Assembly (NCBI GenBank): GCA_029959085.1
Contig: JARWIR010000005.1
Location: forward strand, 35,085,350 to 35,149,349
Source: Nemophila menziesii
Lineage: Eukaryota > Streptophyta > Magnoliopsida > Boraginales > Hydrophyllaceae
DNA length: 64,000 nt
Direction of reading: 5' to 3'
A program made the translations under genes and the position numbers. How positions within the stretch are numbered: the stretch's first letter is position 1; each line of letters opens with the position of its first letter. Below the pieces are notes generated by a model. The model was not told where the DNA came from and ran no database searches. It worked only from the letters and a program-made list of their open reading frames with translations. Positions 48,851-61,506 of this stretch are shown in pieces.

Positions 48851-51680
48851 GGAGAAGAAATATATTGTAAAGTAATTCTTACACCTCCATTAACGTTTAG
48901 CTTTTCTTAAACGCCCTGGTCCGTCAAACTAAATAAGAGTTGACAAATAATAAAACGTGTTAAATAGTCGATTTATAATTAAAATTGAATATGTCAGCAA
49001 CCACCTCCATAAATTCTAGTTGTTACAAAAGACAAAAAAGATATAAATGTACCTACATTATTGACCAAAAACACAAAAAAAAAAAAAAAAATGTACCTAC
49101 ATTAATAATAATGTTTTTTTTTATTACGGGGCAGCTCATATAGATGGAAAAACCAGTATTGCCCAATCACCTCCTGATAGTTTAAGGACAGGTTCATGAA
49201 TTTTTTTCAATAAAGATGAAAAAACTGAGGAGATATTTGGACAGAGAGATTTGGAAGGGAGAGTTAGAGTACTCTCCTTTCCTTTGTTTCTTGTGTTTGA
49301 TTTGAAAAAAATTAAACTGAAAAATGAATGAAAAGAGGTTTAAATAGGGATCTAGAATATCTTATAACCTCTATTTTTAGTCCTTTCAATTTGAAATTAG
49401 TAGGAACCTCTAACTTTTTATATCTCTAATTCAAGAGGTTAAGAACCTTCAATCCTTTTAACTCCTGTCCAAAAAAGAATCCTTATGAAAACCAGATGAA
49501 ATTTTTCAAGAATTATAAATTATAACCAAAAAAATAACTTAATTAATTTCTTTTAGAAAAACAAATCATAAAACCGCCCCAACTTCTCTTCCACAAATTC
49601 CAAATCTACCGTTCATCTTTGTTCTTTATTCATTATATAAATTATTTTCATAACATTATATAAATTATTTGGTTAAATAACTTTCTTTCACTACCTTCTT
49701 CATCTAAACATAAATTCAAATACAAAATACGAAGAATTACTAAATAAAATTTTCTTTTTTCCTACTTCATACAAAATTGAATATATTTCTGTCAGTTCTA
49801 CTCTTTCCTCCCATCTTTAGTAAAGATTGTGACATACGAAACGTAATGGTATTATATGGAACAGGTCGTAACTCTTTATAAACTATACTAAATATTAAAT
49901 ACCAACCTTACTGTTCCACATAAGGACAAGAAATCTGTAACAATTTAAGATTTGGTCCCGATGCTGCTGCTTGTGCCTTTGAACTGTGAACCTTATCTTA
50001 TCCACTTGTAGATTCCACCCCACAACAAAGACAAATTCATATAAAAAAAGAAATGAGTAAAATTATATTATATTATTGAAAAGAATGATTTTAATTGATT
50101 CCCGAACCGGACGTATATATATATTTGGAAAACAAAATGAAGATAAACGTTTTGTGTTAGATAATGAGTGCTGACATTTTTGTATATAGGAAAGAGAGTT
50201 TATGATAAGCTTGTTTAACAACAGTAAGAGCAGTAAGTTCGGGTTTGTGTGTATGTGGTCATCATTGTGATCCATTTTTTATTGCTCTTTTTTTTATTTT
50301 TATGTGGTGGAGATATATCTGGTAGGTGTTCAATTTTTCAATAGATATGTATACGTGGCATTACAAAATCATTATCTAAATGTAGAATTGTCTATTTTTA
50401 GGAGAAAATAACTCTTGCTATAAACCTCTTTTTACTTATTTTCCGGCTCTTGTTGGAATTTTTTATAAGTGCTGAACTGTACGCGTAAACGTGAATTTCA
50501 TTCAATGTACTTTAATATTAATTGTAATAAAATTTATATAAATGTTTGCAGCTAATTTATGTAATTTTGATCCATATGCGATAAAAAATTTACTCCAGCG
50601 ATTTTGACAAAATGGAAAGCAAAATAATAATATTTAAAAGTCTCATAGTTCTTTTTTCTCAAGGATTTTTGGTCCATGATGATGACCTTATAGTTCTTTT
50701 TATTTTAAGGACCTTGGTCCATGATCACCTTAGCATAGTTCTTTTTTCCAAGGATCTTGGTCCATGATGACTTATTTAGTTTTTATTTTTCGTGTGAAAG
50801 TTGATTATATTATATAGGATTTTAACTATTTTATGTCATAAAATCTATATTTTTCCAAACTTTTAAATCATATTATATAGACCTCAATAAGTCTTGGATA
50901 CCATCACCTTATCAATTCACTTTTCTTATTAAAAAACACTAATATATAACTCATAATATAACATGATTTAAGTAAAAATAAATCATTAATCTATTTATTT
51001 GTAACTTTCATTGTTATATGAATTAAAATTTAAAGCACATTCCATATTAGGAGATAAGACACAAGCATGAACACTTGAATTATTTGTGTAATGTCTCTGT
51101 AATTGTTGGTTAAGTTTATGACACTCATTGATTTTATTTCTCACAAACTTAAACTTTATAAATGTGTCTACTACATTTTTACATTATTGTGCATTTAGAA
51201 TCACATTAGATGATTAAATTACAAGCATTCTAAGTTTTATTCTTTATGTTTCGTGAGTTTTCACATAGGTTAAACACTTTCTAGAGCATAATTTTTCACA
51301 TGTAATGAATTAGTTAAAAGATCCTAATTATATACTTGTGTATATGATCATTTAGAACATATTTCATGTTTGGAGTGAAAGTATCTAAAAATCATCGTTA
51401 TAACTAAAACATGTATTTACATCTTATCTCCCTAAAACATAGTTTAGGTTTTGTGCATATTTGCTTGAGTAAATTTAGTATATAACTTTTGATGTGTATT
51501 GCATTTGCTAAAATAAAAGTTCAAAAGCATCCAAGCATCTTTACTTAGGAAAAAACATTTTTTCTCACTAACTCAAAGATTTTCACTTTTTGTCCATAAT
51601 GTTTTATGTGTTGAGAATTGGATCTTGCTTAAAGTATCATTTCTAACAACTATTGTGTACAAAATTTTCTCATTAGATGA
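48851..51680. other. intergenic spacer
   Basis: AT-rich. The small frame at 50063-50275 (minus) shows no recognisable domain. It contains a three-copy tandem repeat (listed separately). No gene is supported. Confidence 0.45.
50644..50782. repeat. three tandem copies of a 45-50 bp unit
   Basis: Three blocks share ATAGTTCTTTTT...AAGGA.CTTGGTCCATGATGA, with small insertions in the middle and end of each copy. Confidence 0.7.
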
Positions 51681-51884
51681 AACATGCTCAAAAAGGGAAA
51701 ACGCCATCCCGTTTTATAAATCGGGTTCAAGCTTTAAGCCAAGCCGCGATATCGAATGTAAACGGGTTCCCATTTTTTAGAAATGACGTCCCGCTTAAAG
51801 GAAACAATATCTCGGATCTACGAAACTTCTTCTCGTTTTGAAACGGTTTCCCAAAATCAAGATTAGGATTATCACCTCTAACGG

Positions 51885-52728
51885 TGGATTCAATTGCTTA
51901 AAAAAACACATAATCGTCTAATGTGTGGTAGTGTTCATAACTGACTGACTTGCCTAACTACATAGTCAAGTTGTTCTGTGATACATCTTAAGTAATATTT
52001 TCGTTTGAATCATTTGCAAAATAGAAGGCAACGAGACTACTAATTATCAAAATATTAAAAGGGATGATTTTAGAGTGTGGACTTCTTGCCCAAAAAAAAC
52101 AAAAAAAAAGCGTGGACTTGGTTTAAGAAGAGAAAGACGGGTTAGTATCTAGATAATATAAAGTATTATATCTTTCTCTTCAATTTGATAACATAAAAAA
52201 TATTATATATTTGTTAATTAAAAGAGCAAGTAAGTTTAGATTTTCACCACCAATCTATGCGCAAGGTCCCCTTACCCAAGTCCCGTGGTAGTGTTGAGGT
52301 TGCCTTCTAAGCTACCCTGACGGAAGTTAGAGGAATTATAAAATCTCGACTACTTATATATGCTCAATCACCCTTATAATTAGAAGAGGATTTAGGAAAA
52401 TATGTGCATACTAGAATGCCTAAGTTATATCTCATCTCCCTTCTTAGTTATCTTTATTTTCATTAGTTTAATTATTTACTTTTAATTTCTTATTTCGAAA
52501 ACCAAACAAAAATCTCATTTCAATTATATTTTTAGTTTAAACAAATAAACTCTTCTACGCTTTTCTTCTAAACATGAGTTTGAGCTAACTGATAAATCTC
52601 TAAGAAAGAATCTTATTTATCAACTATTACTTGCAAATGATTTGTGCACTTGCGGTGAGTTTCTCATAGTGGTACTAGGTGTGTGATTTTATATCGTTTA
52701 TTTATCACACATTTGCCACCTCCACTAG
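51885..52728 (+). mobile_element. 5'-truncated LTR fragment inserted in a LINE
   Basis: Its right half matches the LTR family of 28-44 kb (ACATAATCGTCTAATGTGTGGTAGTG, CCCTTACCCAAGTCCC, ACCCTGACGGAAG, TTTATCACACATTTGCCACCTCCA). A stretch of about 270 bp (51985-52250) is foreign to the family and carries an A-rich run. The right end abuts the minus-strand LINE ORF2 at 52729. The left end is not defined. A G/C-richer unassigned stretch precedes it (51690-51880). Confidence 0.6.
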
Positions 52729-52744
52729 CTTAGCAAGCAAGGCA

Positions 52745-55300
52745 CGATTAAAGCTTTTTTCGTCAGGAAAACTCAATCCACCATCTTTCTTCCTACTACA
52801 TAGCTTCTCCCAATATAATTAGTGTATCTTCCTCGATGCGTCCTCTGTACCCCCCTCCCCAATGAATTCTTAGATAATTCTATCAATTTCATCACATGCA
52901 TAATTTGGAAGTTGCATGGTTTGCATAGTGTACGTTGGAATAGCGCTCAAAACAGCCTTCGCCAAGGTTACCCTTCCCGCAAGTGACAAATTTTGCGACT
53001 TCCAGGTAGGTAATTTGTCTTTCATTTTCATAATTGTCCTTTTATAGAAAATCCTACGGATACGACTTGAACAAATAGGCGTTCCCAAGTACAAAACCAC
53101 TTCTAAAAGCTAATTGTACTTTCCTCTCGTGTTGAACATTCTTGGAGAAAGGAATTATAGATTTTTCTTCACTTATGGTTTGACCTGCTTCATGACAAAA
53201 TGATCTCATAACCTCCTTCATCAAATCCACTTGTTTTTCCGATGCTTCTGCAAATAAAATTAAGTCATCTGCATAGAACACATGAGAGATCGGTGGCCCC
53301 TGTCTCTGCACCCAAATCAGCACCCGTTCCCCACTCACACAAAGGTTTTGAATAAGTAAGAATAGCCCGCTCCATACATATCACAAACATGTAACGAGAA
53401 AGGGGACTCCTTGTCGGATTCCTCTTCTCGGTATGAACAGATCCAAAGGAGCGTCATTCCATAAAATTCGCATAGAATTAGAACTCATGGCAGAAATAAT
53501 AAGACGTACGTAACCCAAAATTTGTAATGGTTTCATCTAAAAATCTCCAACTTAACTTATCAATGGCCTTTGCAAGATCTACTTTTACTTCCATGAAACT
53601 ACACATACCTATTTTCCTATGCATCTGAAAGGCTAATTCTTGTACTAGTATGATATTATTCGTAGTGTATTTCCCAAGGAGAAAGCTCGTTTAATTAGGG
53701 ACAATGCGATCCCCAAACAATTACCCAAATCTATTTACCATCATTGTCATAACAAATTTAACCGGCACATTGATCAAGCTAGACTAACCTTTTTGGGATC
53801 AGTAACTTTTGGAATTAGATGAATGAGAGTACCATTAAGCTTCGTTGGTACCTCACCAGTGTTAACGCATCGTCTCACCATTTGACAAACCGATGGTTCA
53901 ACCGAACTCCAACATTTCTGGTAAAACATCGTAGACATGCTATCAGGCCCAGGCGCTTTCGATGGATTTGTATGAAACACCGCTTCCTAAATCTTGTCAT
54001 CCAAAAACTCTTCAAACATTGCCCTAGCCTCTTCTTCACCCAAACTAGTAATGTTAGGCAAAGATAAAGACCCAATAAATTCCTCTTCAACTAAATACAG
54101 TTGGTGGAAGAAGCTCTTAACTATATTCTTGATGTCCAACTCAGTTGCTACCCAATTATCATTACCGTCTCTAAGTCTAGCGAACTTAGATGATTTTCTC
54201 TTCCATATTGTGGACAAGTGATGAAACCTCGTGTTATGATTCCTTGAACGAATCCATTTCTCTTTCAACTGCTGAAACCACAATATTTCTTCCTTTTCTA
54301 GAACACTAAGATATTCATCGCGAAGTCTTAAGCCAAGTCTGAATAAGGACGAATTATATGTGTGCTCGAGTGATTTTTGAATACCCTTAAGCCTCTCCAT
54401 AAGTAAGTGTTTCTTTCGAATAATGTCACCAAATATATCACATTTCCATGACTGAAAGTGTCGTTGCATCTCCTCAATACTCTCTCCCAAATCTGTAATA
54501 CTCGTACTCCACTTATCTTGTACGAAATTCAGAAACTATTTATGGAGACACCAAGTCAACTAAAATCTGAAGTGATTCATTTTCCGTAGTCCTGAACCAT
54601 TACCGGTTAATTGGATTAGGATGGGTACATGATCCGAATGCGCTCGATTAAGATGAGTGATATGTGCATGCGATAAAAGAGTATGTAAGTAAGTGTTATG
54701 GTAAGCTCTGACAAGCTTCCTAAGGATACATTGCCCCGTGTTCCATGAGTCACACCAGGTAAACCGCGGACCTCGAAACCTATATCTATTAAACCACAAT
54801 CATGTCTCCACTCTTCAATTTTTCCATTCTTCTAGTTACACCGTTAACTCCCCTTTTTTATCTTTCTATCAGGCGACTAACCATGGCATATTCGTCCCTC
54901 GGAAAGCTTCTTTAATGGTGGTCCATAATTCCTCACGCCCCGCTAGATGAGGTCGTGAATATATAGCGGAGAAGATCCAAGATTCATAACCTTGCTTTGT
55001 AATTTCAATATTAATCACTTGTCGACCTGCTGACAAAATCTTGATATCGATGTATGTATCGTCCTAAATAACCTATATACCTCATTTGTAAGTTTGTAAG
55101 TTTTTGCTTCAACTCTCGTCGAATTTGCTTTTTCCAAACTTTGAATGGTTTTGTTTGCCTTTGTACCACTAGTTTTTGGCTCCACGATGAATGTTAACCA
55201 GACTTTTTGTATAACCATTTCCTGAACCACACGCTTGAAATTCTCCGCCACAACTCCATGACAATTCCAAATCTAAATATTCATCGGATGGTTTAAGATA
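52745..55300 (-). pseudogene. broken LINE ORF2 (second family)
   Basis: From 5' to 3' on minus. The endonuclease N-part lies at 55015-55251 (NFKRVVQEMV, VEPKTSG) and its C-part at 54560-54799 (RFTWCD, HSDHVPIL). A linker lies at 53987-54490 (WFQQLKEKWIRSRNHNTRFHH). RT begins at 53774-53980 (NPSKAPGPDSM, LIHLIPKV). The YADD segment is at 53054-53338, and the thumb (YLGTPICSSRI, SLAGRVTLAKAVLSAIP) is at 52870-53100. The frame then continues to LLAKL at the LTR junction. Stops and frameshifts lie between the pieces, although the YADD aspartates remain. Confidence 0.8.
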
Positions 55301-55378
55301 TTCCACTCATGTAAATTATTTACAGGTGTACATATTAGTAAACATTAAAAATACAAAGATAAATTACCGACGTGCTCC

Positions 55379-58300
55379 TTAGGATTCGAAAGTCATGTCT
55401 GAGGCATCCCCGGACACCACCTGGCCGTCTCCCTCGCTCAATTCCCCATCCTCAGTCGTTTCTGGGATTTGGCTAGTGTCCAGGTCATCAAATACACCCA
55501 CAACTTCAGAATACTTGCTCGAACCAGGTGCTGAAATCCTCACAGGTCCCGAATCAACAACGATCTTAGCTGCTACATCAAAATTAAAACCAGGAGCGCC
55601 TCCCGAAGCTGTTAGATCAGACACTCTATTCCCCACATTGCTATTGTCAAATTCCACCCCATAAGTTCTGGATTGTCCCACAATTTCCCCTATTTTCACT
55701 TACGCCCCTAGAGTATTATTCTCTTTTGCCCCAGACGTTTCTCTATTTTCCAAATTGGTCCATGTCGCTATTGTATTCACCCGTACTTTACCAACTTTAT
55801 TTTTTGCCCCTTTACTTGATATCTCCCCTGCTTGAAAACGAATGTTCTCCACCGCAATTTGCATTACTGGATCCTTCCACTTGCCAATATTTGCATCCAT
55901 CTTTCTTTCTTTCTCAAATTCGGTCGCCATAATAATTTTATGTCCTAAAGTTTCCCCCTTATATTTCCTTGACTTGGCCCATATTTGTCCCAACGAGGCA
56001 GTTTTTGGCACATTTTTCCTTTCCTTGAATAAAGGTTGTTTTGCGTACCATTCCGTCGATACTCTTTCCTCCTAATCATAAATGAAAAGAGTTTCAAATC
56101 TCGACCCTAATCCAGTATTTTTTGCCGGCACTAGTCCACTATTATATTGTCTTCTCGCTCCTAGTTTATTTCTTCCACTCTGAACTTTCATCCATTCTCC
56201 AAATACCAGCTGTACATTGGTGGGGCTAAAGGTGTGATAAATAAATAGATAAATAAGATAATAATGATAATGACACACACCCTTAACCACCACGAGAAAC
56301 TCACTGCAAGTATTATAGATTGTTTGCAAGTTTCGTTAGTAATTAAAATTCGTTCGCAGGGATTAAGCCTGTTAGCGTAGAATCGTGTTTAGGAATCAAA
56401 GGGTAGTAGAGATTAATTTCTAAATTAAAAAAAGATAAATATTTGGAGAGAATATTTAACTACTAATGCAAATAAATAAAAGTAAATAGAATGGAGATGA
56501 GAAATACAGCTTAGGTTTGCCAGTATGCACTTATCCTTCTAAATCTATATTCCAGTTATAAGGGTGATTAATGCTCTTTTAGAGAAGTAGTCAGGATTCT
56601 ATATTCCTCCTGACCCCCTTCCGGGTGGACTTAGGTGACAACCTAAAAATTACTAGGGGACTTGGGTAAGGGGACTCTGAATAACGATCGTTGGTCAATC
56701 TCAAACCCTAGAGGCAAGCCCGTCAGGATCACTACCGTATACTAGACATTTATGTGGTGTTCCAATAGTTGAACACCCCTTCCGGGTGACCATCCAACTA
56801 CTATTTAATAGGGTAATCCTATACTCGTGCATTAGCAAGGACGACAGTCAATACATCAAAGCACATAAAACAAATATATATAAAATAGATAAGAAGCTTA
56901 ATCAATTTAAAGGTTAATCCTAAAAACATAGAATAAAGAAATAGAATTCAAAGATTATACATGTGTAAAACCCAAGCTATGGGAGAATTAGTTCATACTA
57001 GAAAGAAGTAAACTAAAAGATAAATACATATATGTCAACTTGCTTCTATAGATCTCTAAGTGTAATATTGATTAATAACTGAGTAATGACATGTTTACAA
57101 TGATAAGTAGATACATTTATAGGTGTTAGCTAACCCTAGGTCGAAATCATGGAGTGCAAGGCAAGTTATTGAAGTCCTTTTCCAATTCAAATTCGTTTCC
57201 TAAAATATAGGACATGATAAACACTACTCAATGATTTGGTCATATATTCTTCGTTACTTATCGGATTTTTGCACACTTTATATGAAAACGACCGTAATTC
57301 AAAGATATATCTTCTCATAAAACATATCCTCCAGATTAGTAATAGATTTTCCAGTCTTCAAAACATTAGACGACTTTTCAACATGACAGATTTATTTGGC
57401 AGCTTTTCATTTCCTAATTCAACTTTGTTTTCTTTTAACTCTAGATTTCACATTATACCTTATTTCCTTAACTCATTGACACTGATTTGGCCTCTAATTA
57501 TTTCATTTTACATAAAAGTTTCACATTAACACACAAAGTATACAAAAAAAACACTACAAAAGTAATAAATTACCAAATCAAGACATGAATTAAGGAATTA
57601 TCTAATAATGGGGGGAAAAACCCTCAGCAGTTAATGTAATGCACCTAAAATGATATCTCAAAGCTAGATTAATATATCATAAATATGGAGTCATCATTCA
57701 TCCATACTCGGGACCACCACACTACTCACCACAGTTGCTCCTTTATGAGGACATGTGCCCTCTTTATTTTCATTATCCTGATATCTGCTCAAAAGAAATT
57801 TGTCCTTTTGATGCCCAAAGCATCCACAATCGAAGCAAATTATATGCAATCCTTCATTTGCAAATTTACAAACCTATCCACCTATATGTATTTTCAGGAC
57901 TAAAGGTTTATCAAGATCAAGTTCAACGGTTAATCTCGCATAAACCCCCTGTTTCTTGTTTTTGTTAGTGGATCGATTCTCACCATCTTAAATATTATAT
58001 CGCCCATTTTCCTGAGTATGCGTGAGACGTAGTTTTGCATCCCCGCGTTTGAGATTCTGACCTGGGTAGTAGTAGTAATAGAAGTTTCATGAGACTTGAA
58101 GTTTGGTGTCCACTCCCGAACAACCAAATAGTGATAAAAAATCATCCACATACCTCCGCTTAAAGCAAAATTCAAATCATCCTTATTAGTAAACTTCGCC
58201 TTGAAATACCCATGGCCAACGTCCACCCCTTCAAACAACCCATTTGACTCCAGATTTGTTTTAGTTGTGAAGCTAAATAGTTGTACCCTACTTTATACCC

Positions 58301-58690
58301 TAATAGTCTAATTACAACTCTGTTACATCAAAGTTCAATTCCTTCAATTTTCTCTTCTTTTGACCTCACAACCTGTGGATATTCACAATTTTCAATGTAT
58401 TCATCATCTTCAGTAAGTGTAGTAAAATCTCTTTCTTCATTCACTACCTCTATCTTCCTATTGTCATTAAAATCAACTATAGTTGGAATTATTACATTCA
58501 TACATGTTAGAGCGGTATTGCCATCCAGAAATTTTTGTTGGGGGATCCAGGAATGGAGAAATCAACGACGTTACCTTTTGACCGCTGTTCATGTTAGGAG
58601 ACTCAGTTGAACGTGCTCTTTTAGTTAGCCTATTGTTCATCTAGGCTGTCTATAAGGTTGGGAATTGCTCTCGTGCGCCAAATCCGCCAT
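55379..58690 (-). pseudogene. broken LINE ORF1 (second family), split by a solo LTR
   Basis: Begins MADLAHESNS at 58690. A DUF4283-like part lies at about 57930-58320 (VIRLLGYKVGYN, GGMWMIFYHYLVVREWTPNF). A partial zinc knuckle reads FDCGCFGHQKDK near 57790-57830. The solo LTR follows, then FGEWMKVQSGRNK (56160-56210) and an acidic tail to 55379. Removing the LTR and one TSD copy leaves the frame open across the junction (SMDE to QLVFGEW). Other stops disable it. Confidence 0.75.
56218..57696 (-). mobile_element. solo LTR (minus) in LINE ORF1
   Basis: 1479 bp. On minus it begins TGATGACTCCATA and ends AGCCCCACCA. The flanks are TACAT (56213-56217) and TTCAT (57697-57701), a 5-bp duplication with one mismatch. 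The interior carries ATCCTGACGGGCTTG and CACCCGGAAGG words, as in the LTRs of element B. Confidence 0.8.
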
Positions 58691-58749
58691 CTTGGATGTT
58701 AGAGAGCGGTTGTTTTCTTGGGATTTAATTTTTTTAAATGTAACAAACA

Positions 58750-59336
58750 TATGTGACTAGGGCAGAGCAAAAATTTAACAAAACCGAAAAACCGTGTCAA
58801 TTTTAACTAAACTGACCCAAAATTTATGTTAAATTTATCTTGACCAACCTTACCTGTCGGGTTACCTTATGATTTTTGGGGTCCATGTATTTTACCTATA
58901 TATTACCCAAGCTATTGGACTGGGGTTACCCAAACAGAATAACCGAGCAAGTAGAAAAATAAAGAACATGTAAATTAGAGAAGTCATTTCATTTGGCTTC
59001 TCGCATATTCCAAACATGCATAATTTATTTTGAAGTATTCGATTCATGATCTTTTGGTTTGTGATGTGAAGATTGTATCTTTGATCTTTAGAAGTATAAT
59101 AATATCAGTGTTTTCAATTTTTCTTATTTATTTAATTTTTTTATGTGTTAAAAAAGAGTTTGACTAATATTGACTAACGAGGGTAAACTGAAGGAGGGTA
59201 AACCGAATTAACCTGAAGGTAGACTTTTTTTTACCCTACCCTTGGGTTACCATATCAATACCTTAAACCGAAATATATTACCTTTGGTTTAGCATAACCT
59301 GGGTAAAACCGACCCATACTCTCCCCTATATGTGAC
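58750..59336. mobile_element. hAT-like MITE upstream of the SNM1 gene
   Basis: The element spans 58758-59328 (571 bp), flanked by exact 8-bp copies of TATGTGAC (58750-58757 and 59329-59336). The ends are TAGGGCAGAG and CTCTCCCCTA, inverted repeats with one mismatch. An 8-bp duplication and a TAGGG end are hallmarks of the hAT superfamily. The interior is rich in GGGTTACC/GGTTAACC words and has no ORF. Its right end is 239 bp from the SNM1 start codon. Confidence 0.9.
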
Positions 59337-59567
59337 CATAGTTAAAAGGTTAATATTTGGAACAAAATAAAAATAAAAGGTTTATATTTGGGAGCGATTG
59401 CTATTAAAAATCGATACTTTAAAAAAGAAAGAAATTGAAATGTGAGGAAGATACATTGCGTCGTTTGGATCTCTCCCTCTCTTTTCCATTTTTAAGCGGG
59501 AAACCTTGAACTGAAGAAACGCAGTTTATGGTGAGACCGTGAGAAAGAAAGAGAGAGGAAGAAGATA
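59337..59567 (+). promoter_or_regulatory. presumed promoter and 5' leader of the SNM1-like gene
   Basis: 231 bases between the MITE duplication and the ATG. They include GAGAAAGAAAGAGAGAGGAAGAAG purine repeats just before the start, typical of plant leaders. No unambiguous TATA box was picked. Confidence 0.4.
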
Positions 59568-61506
59568 ATGAATAACAATTTAATGGAAGAGGAAGAAAAA
59601 GTGGTGCTTGACGAAGATGGTTTTCCATTTCCGTATTTGGAGACGGAGACTGAGACAGAGACGGAGACTGAGACAGAGAAGCCCTCTTCTTCATCATCAT
59701 CATCGTCATCATTATCCGAGTTTGCTTTGGATTTCTATGAAAGCGGAACAGATTGGAAGAAGAATGAAAATAAGAAACCCAAACTCACACAGCCCAATCT
59801 ATTCCAGTTATGGGGTTTAAATTCCCCCAAACCCCAAAATCATCAGAAGCAACAGTCAAACCTATACCAATTATGGGGCTTAAATCCACCCAAACCCCAG
59901 ATAAAGCCATCGAAGATGAAGAACAAGACCACCATAGGAAAGACCCCTGTTGTTTCCGTTTGCCCCTTCTATAAAAAGATCCCTGGTTCGTAATTCTTAT
60001 TCATTTTATTCTAATGATTGTCATGGATAATGATTCTAATTCGTAACATGTATGTATTGATTCAGGAACACCCTTTACTGTAGATGCATTTCGATACGGT
60101 ATAATCGATAATTGCTCTGCATACTTTCTAACTCACTTCCATGCCGATCATTACGGAGGTTTAACCAAAAAATGGTCTCATGGTCCCATTTATTGCACTA
60201 CTCTCACTGCTCGTCTTGTTCAAATCTGTCTATACGTTGATCCTATGTATATTCATCCTTTAGAATTCAACACAGAATACTTAATACACGGAATTAAAGT
60301 GACAATGCTTGAAGCAAATCATTGCCCTGGTGCAGCTCTTATTCACTTTCATCTTCCAACTAACATATCTTATTTACACACAGGTGATTTCAGAGCCTCT
60401 AAATCAATGCAAACTTATCCCCTTCTTTTAAACCATCGCATTAATGTCCTTTACCTTGATACCACTTATTGCAATCCCAAGTACAGGTACGTCTTACACT
60501 CTTTACTCTTTACTCTATACTTTACATGAATACCCTTATGTGAGTTTTTAATATGTTCCAGTTTTCCCGCAAAAGAAGAAGTACTTGAATTTGTTGTGAA
60601 AATCACTAAAAATCATTTAAAGAATCATCCGAAAACTCTTGTAATTGTGGGGGCATATAGTATTGGTAAAGAATGTGTCTACCTTGAAATTTCCAAGGCA
60701 TTAGGGGTATGTATGCAAAATTAATTTCTTCGTTTAAACAACAAATATACTACAATATTATCTGCTGATATTTAATTCTGAATAGATAAAAATATTTGCT
60801 AATTCTGCAAGAAGGAGGATCTTGAATTCTTATAACTGGCCTGAGATAAATGACAATTTATGTACAAATGGTAAAGATACCCCACTCCATGTCCTACCTA
60901 TATCATCATTGAAATTCGAGGTTTGTTTTGGTTTATTTTATGTTGCCTTTATTATTTTGTTTTATTATTTGTTTGTCTTTTGAAGGTTTTGGAAAATTAT
61001 ATGGTTTCACATAAGGGTCAGTATAGTACAGTTTTGGCATTTCGTCCCACAGGTGAGACATTAATATATATATTGATGATGTGTTTATGATAAAATTAAA
61101 CATAATATTTGTTGTGTCTTAGGTTGGACTTTCTCAGAAACTAATGGAAACAATCTGGACTTAATCAGACCAAAAACCAAAGGCAGTGTCAGCATTTATG
61201 GTTAGAAGTCGAAATTTTATATTTTTTTAATTGTTTTGTTTCGATGTTTTAAAATAAAGAAAACCTTGTTCAGGAGTTCCTTATAGCGAGCATTCTAGCT
61301 TTACAGAATTACAGGAATTTGTTAAGGTTTGATTTTGAATTTGATCTTTTTTGTTAGGAAAAGTTAAACCCATTCACCCGTTTTTTTTTTCTTTTTTTGG
61401 TGTAAAGTTTTTAAGGCCAGAGAAGATAATTCCTACCGTGAATGTGGGTAATGCTGTGAGTCGAGATATGATGCAGTCACATTTTCGGCAATGGCTGAAA
61501 GGTTGA
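59568..61506 (+). CDS. SNM1: SNM1-type DNA cross-link repair nuclease, 8 exons
   Basis: Metallo-beta-lactamase/beta-CASP nuclease of the SNM1 (DCLRE1) family, which trims DNA 5' ends in cross-link and oxidative damage repair in the nucleus (family knowledge). Exons: 59568-59985, 60066-60486, 60562-60706, 60786-60920, 60986-61052, 61123-61200, 61274-61326, 61408-61506. They sum to 1416 nt, 471 aa, with GT-AG introns and consistent phases. Seen: metal motif H163-F-H165-A-D167-H168, EANHCPGA (H225), HTGDFR (D247), beta-CASP words [22 protein letters not shown] and [11 protein letters not shown], and a C-terminal DRMBL end ([12 protein letters not shown]). The N-terminus has an ET repeat (25-37), a Ser run (40-48) and a duplicated QxNLxQLWGLN motif (75-95, 96-116). 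Length and domain order match the plant SNM1 homologue of this type. Confidence 0.95.
59790..59915 (+). repeat. in-frame 63-bp duplication in SNM1 exon 1
   Basis: Two adjacent 63-bp units encode [16 protein letters not shown]... and [16 protein letters not shown].... At the DNA level they share CAA/CAG..AA.CTAT.CCA.TTATGGGG.TTAAAT.C..CCAAACCCCA, so the duplication is old enough to have diverged. Confidence 0.9.

Larger units (their letters stand above)
52729..58757 (-). mobile_element. decayed LINE of a second family
   Basis: Minus-strand LINE with ORF1 (from ATG 58690) and ORF2. It differs from the intact LINE: its RT word is FYADDLILFAEAS and its endonuclease is of the NFKRVVQEMV..VEPK type. 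Its 3' end is lost beyond the LTR fragment at 51885-52728, and its ORF1 is split by the solo LTR at 56218-57696. The 5' boundary lies between 58690 and the hAT-like MITE at 58758. Confidence 0.8.

Noticed and set aside
53054..53338. Endogenous pararetrovirus reverse transcriptase
   Set aside because: The YADD context, upstream endonuclease and downstream thumb match a LINE; no movement or coat protein motif is present.
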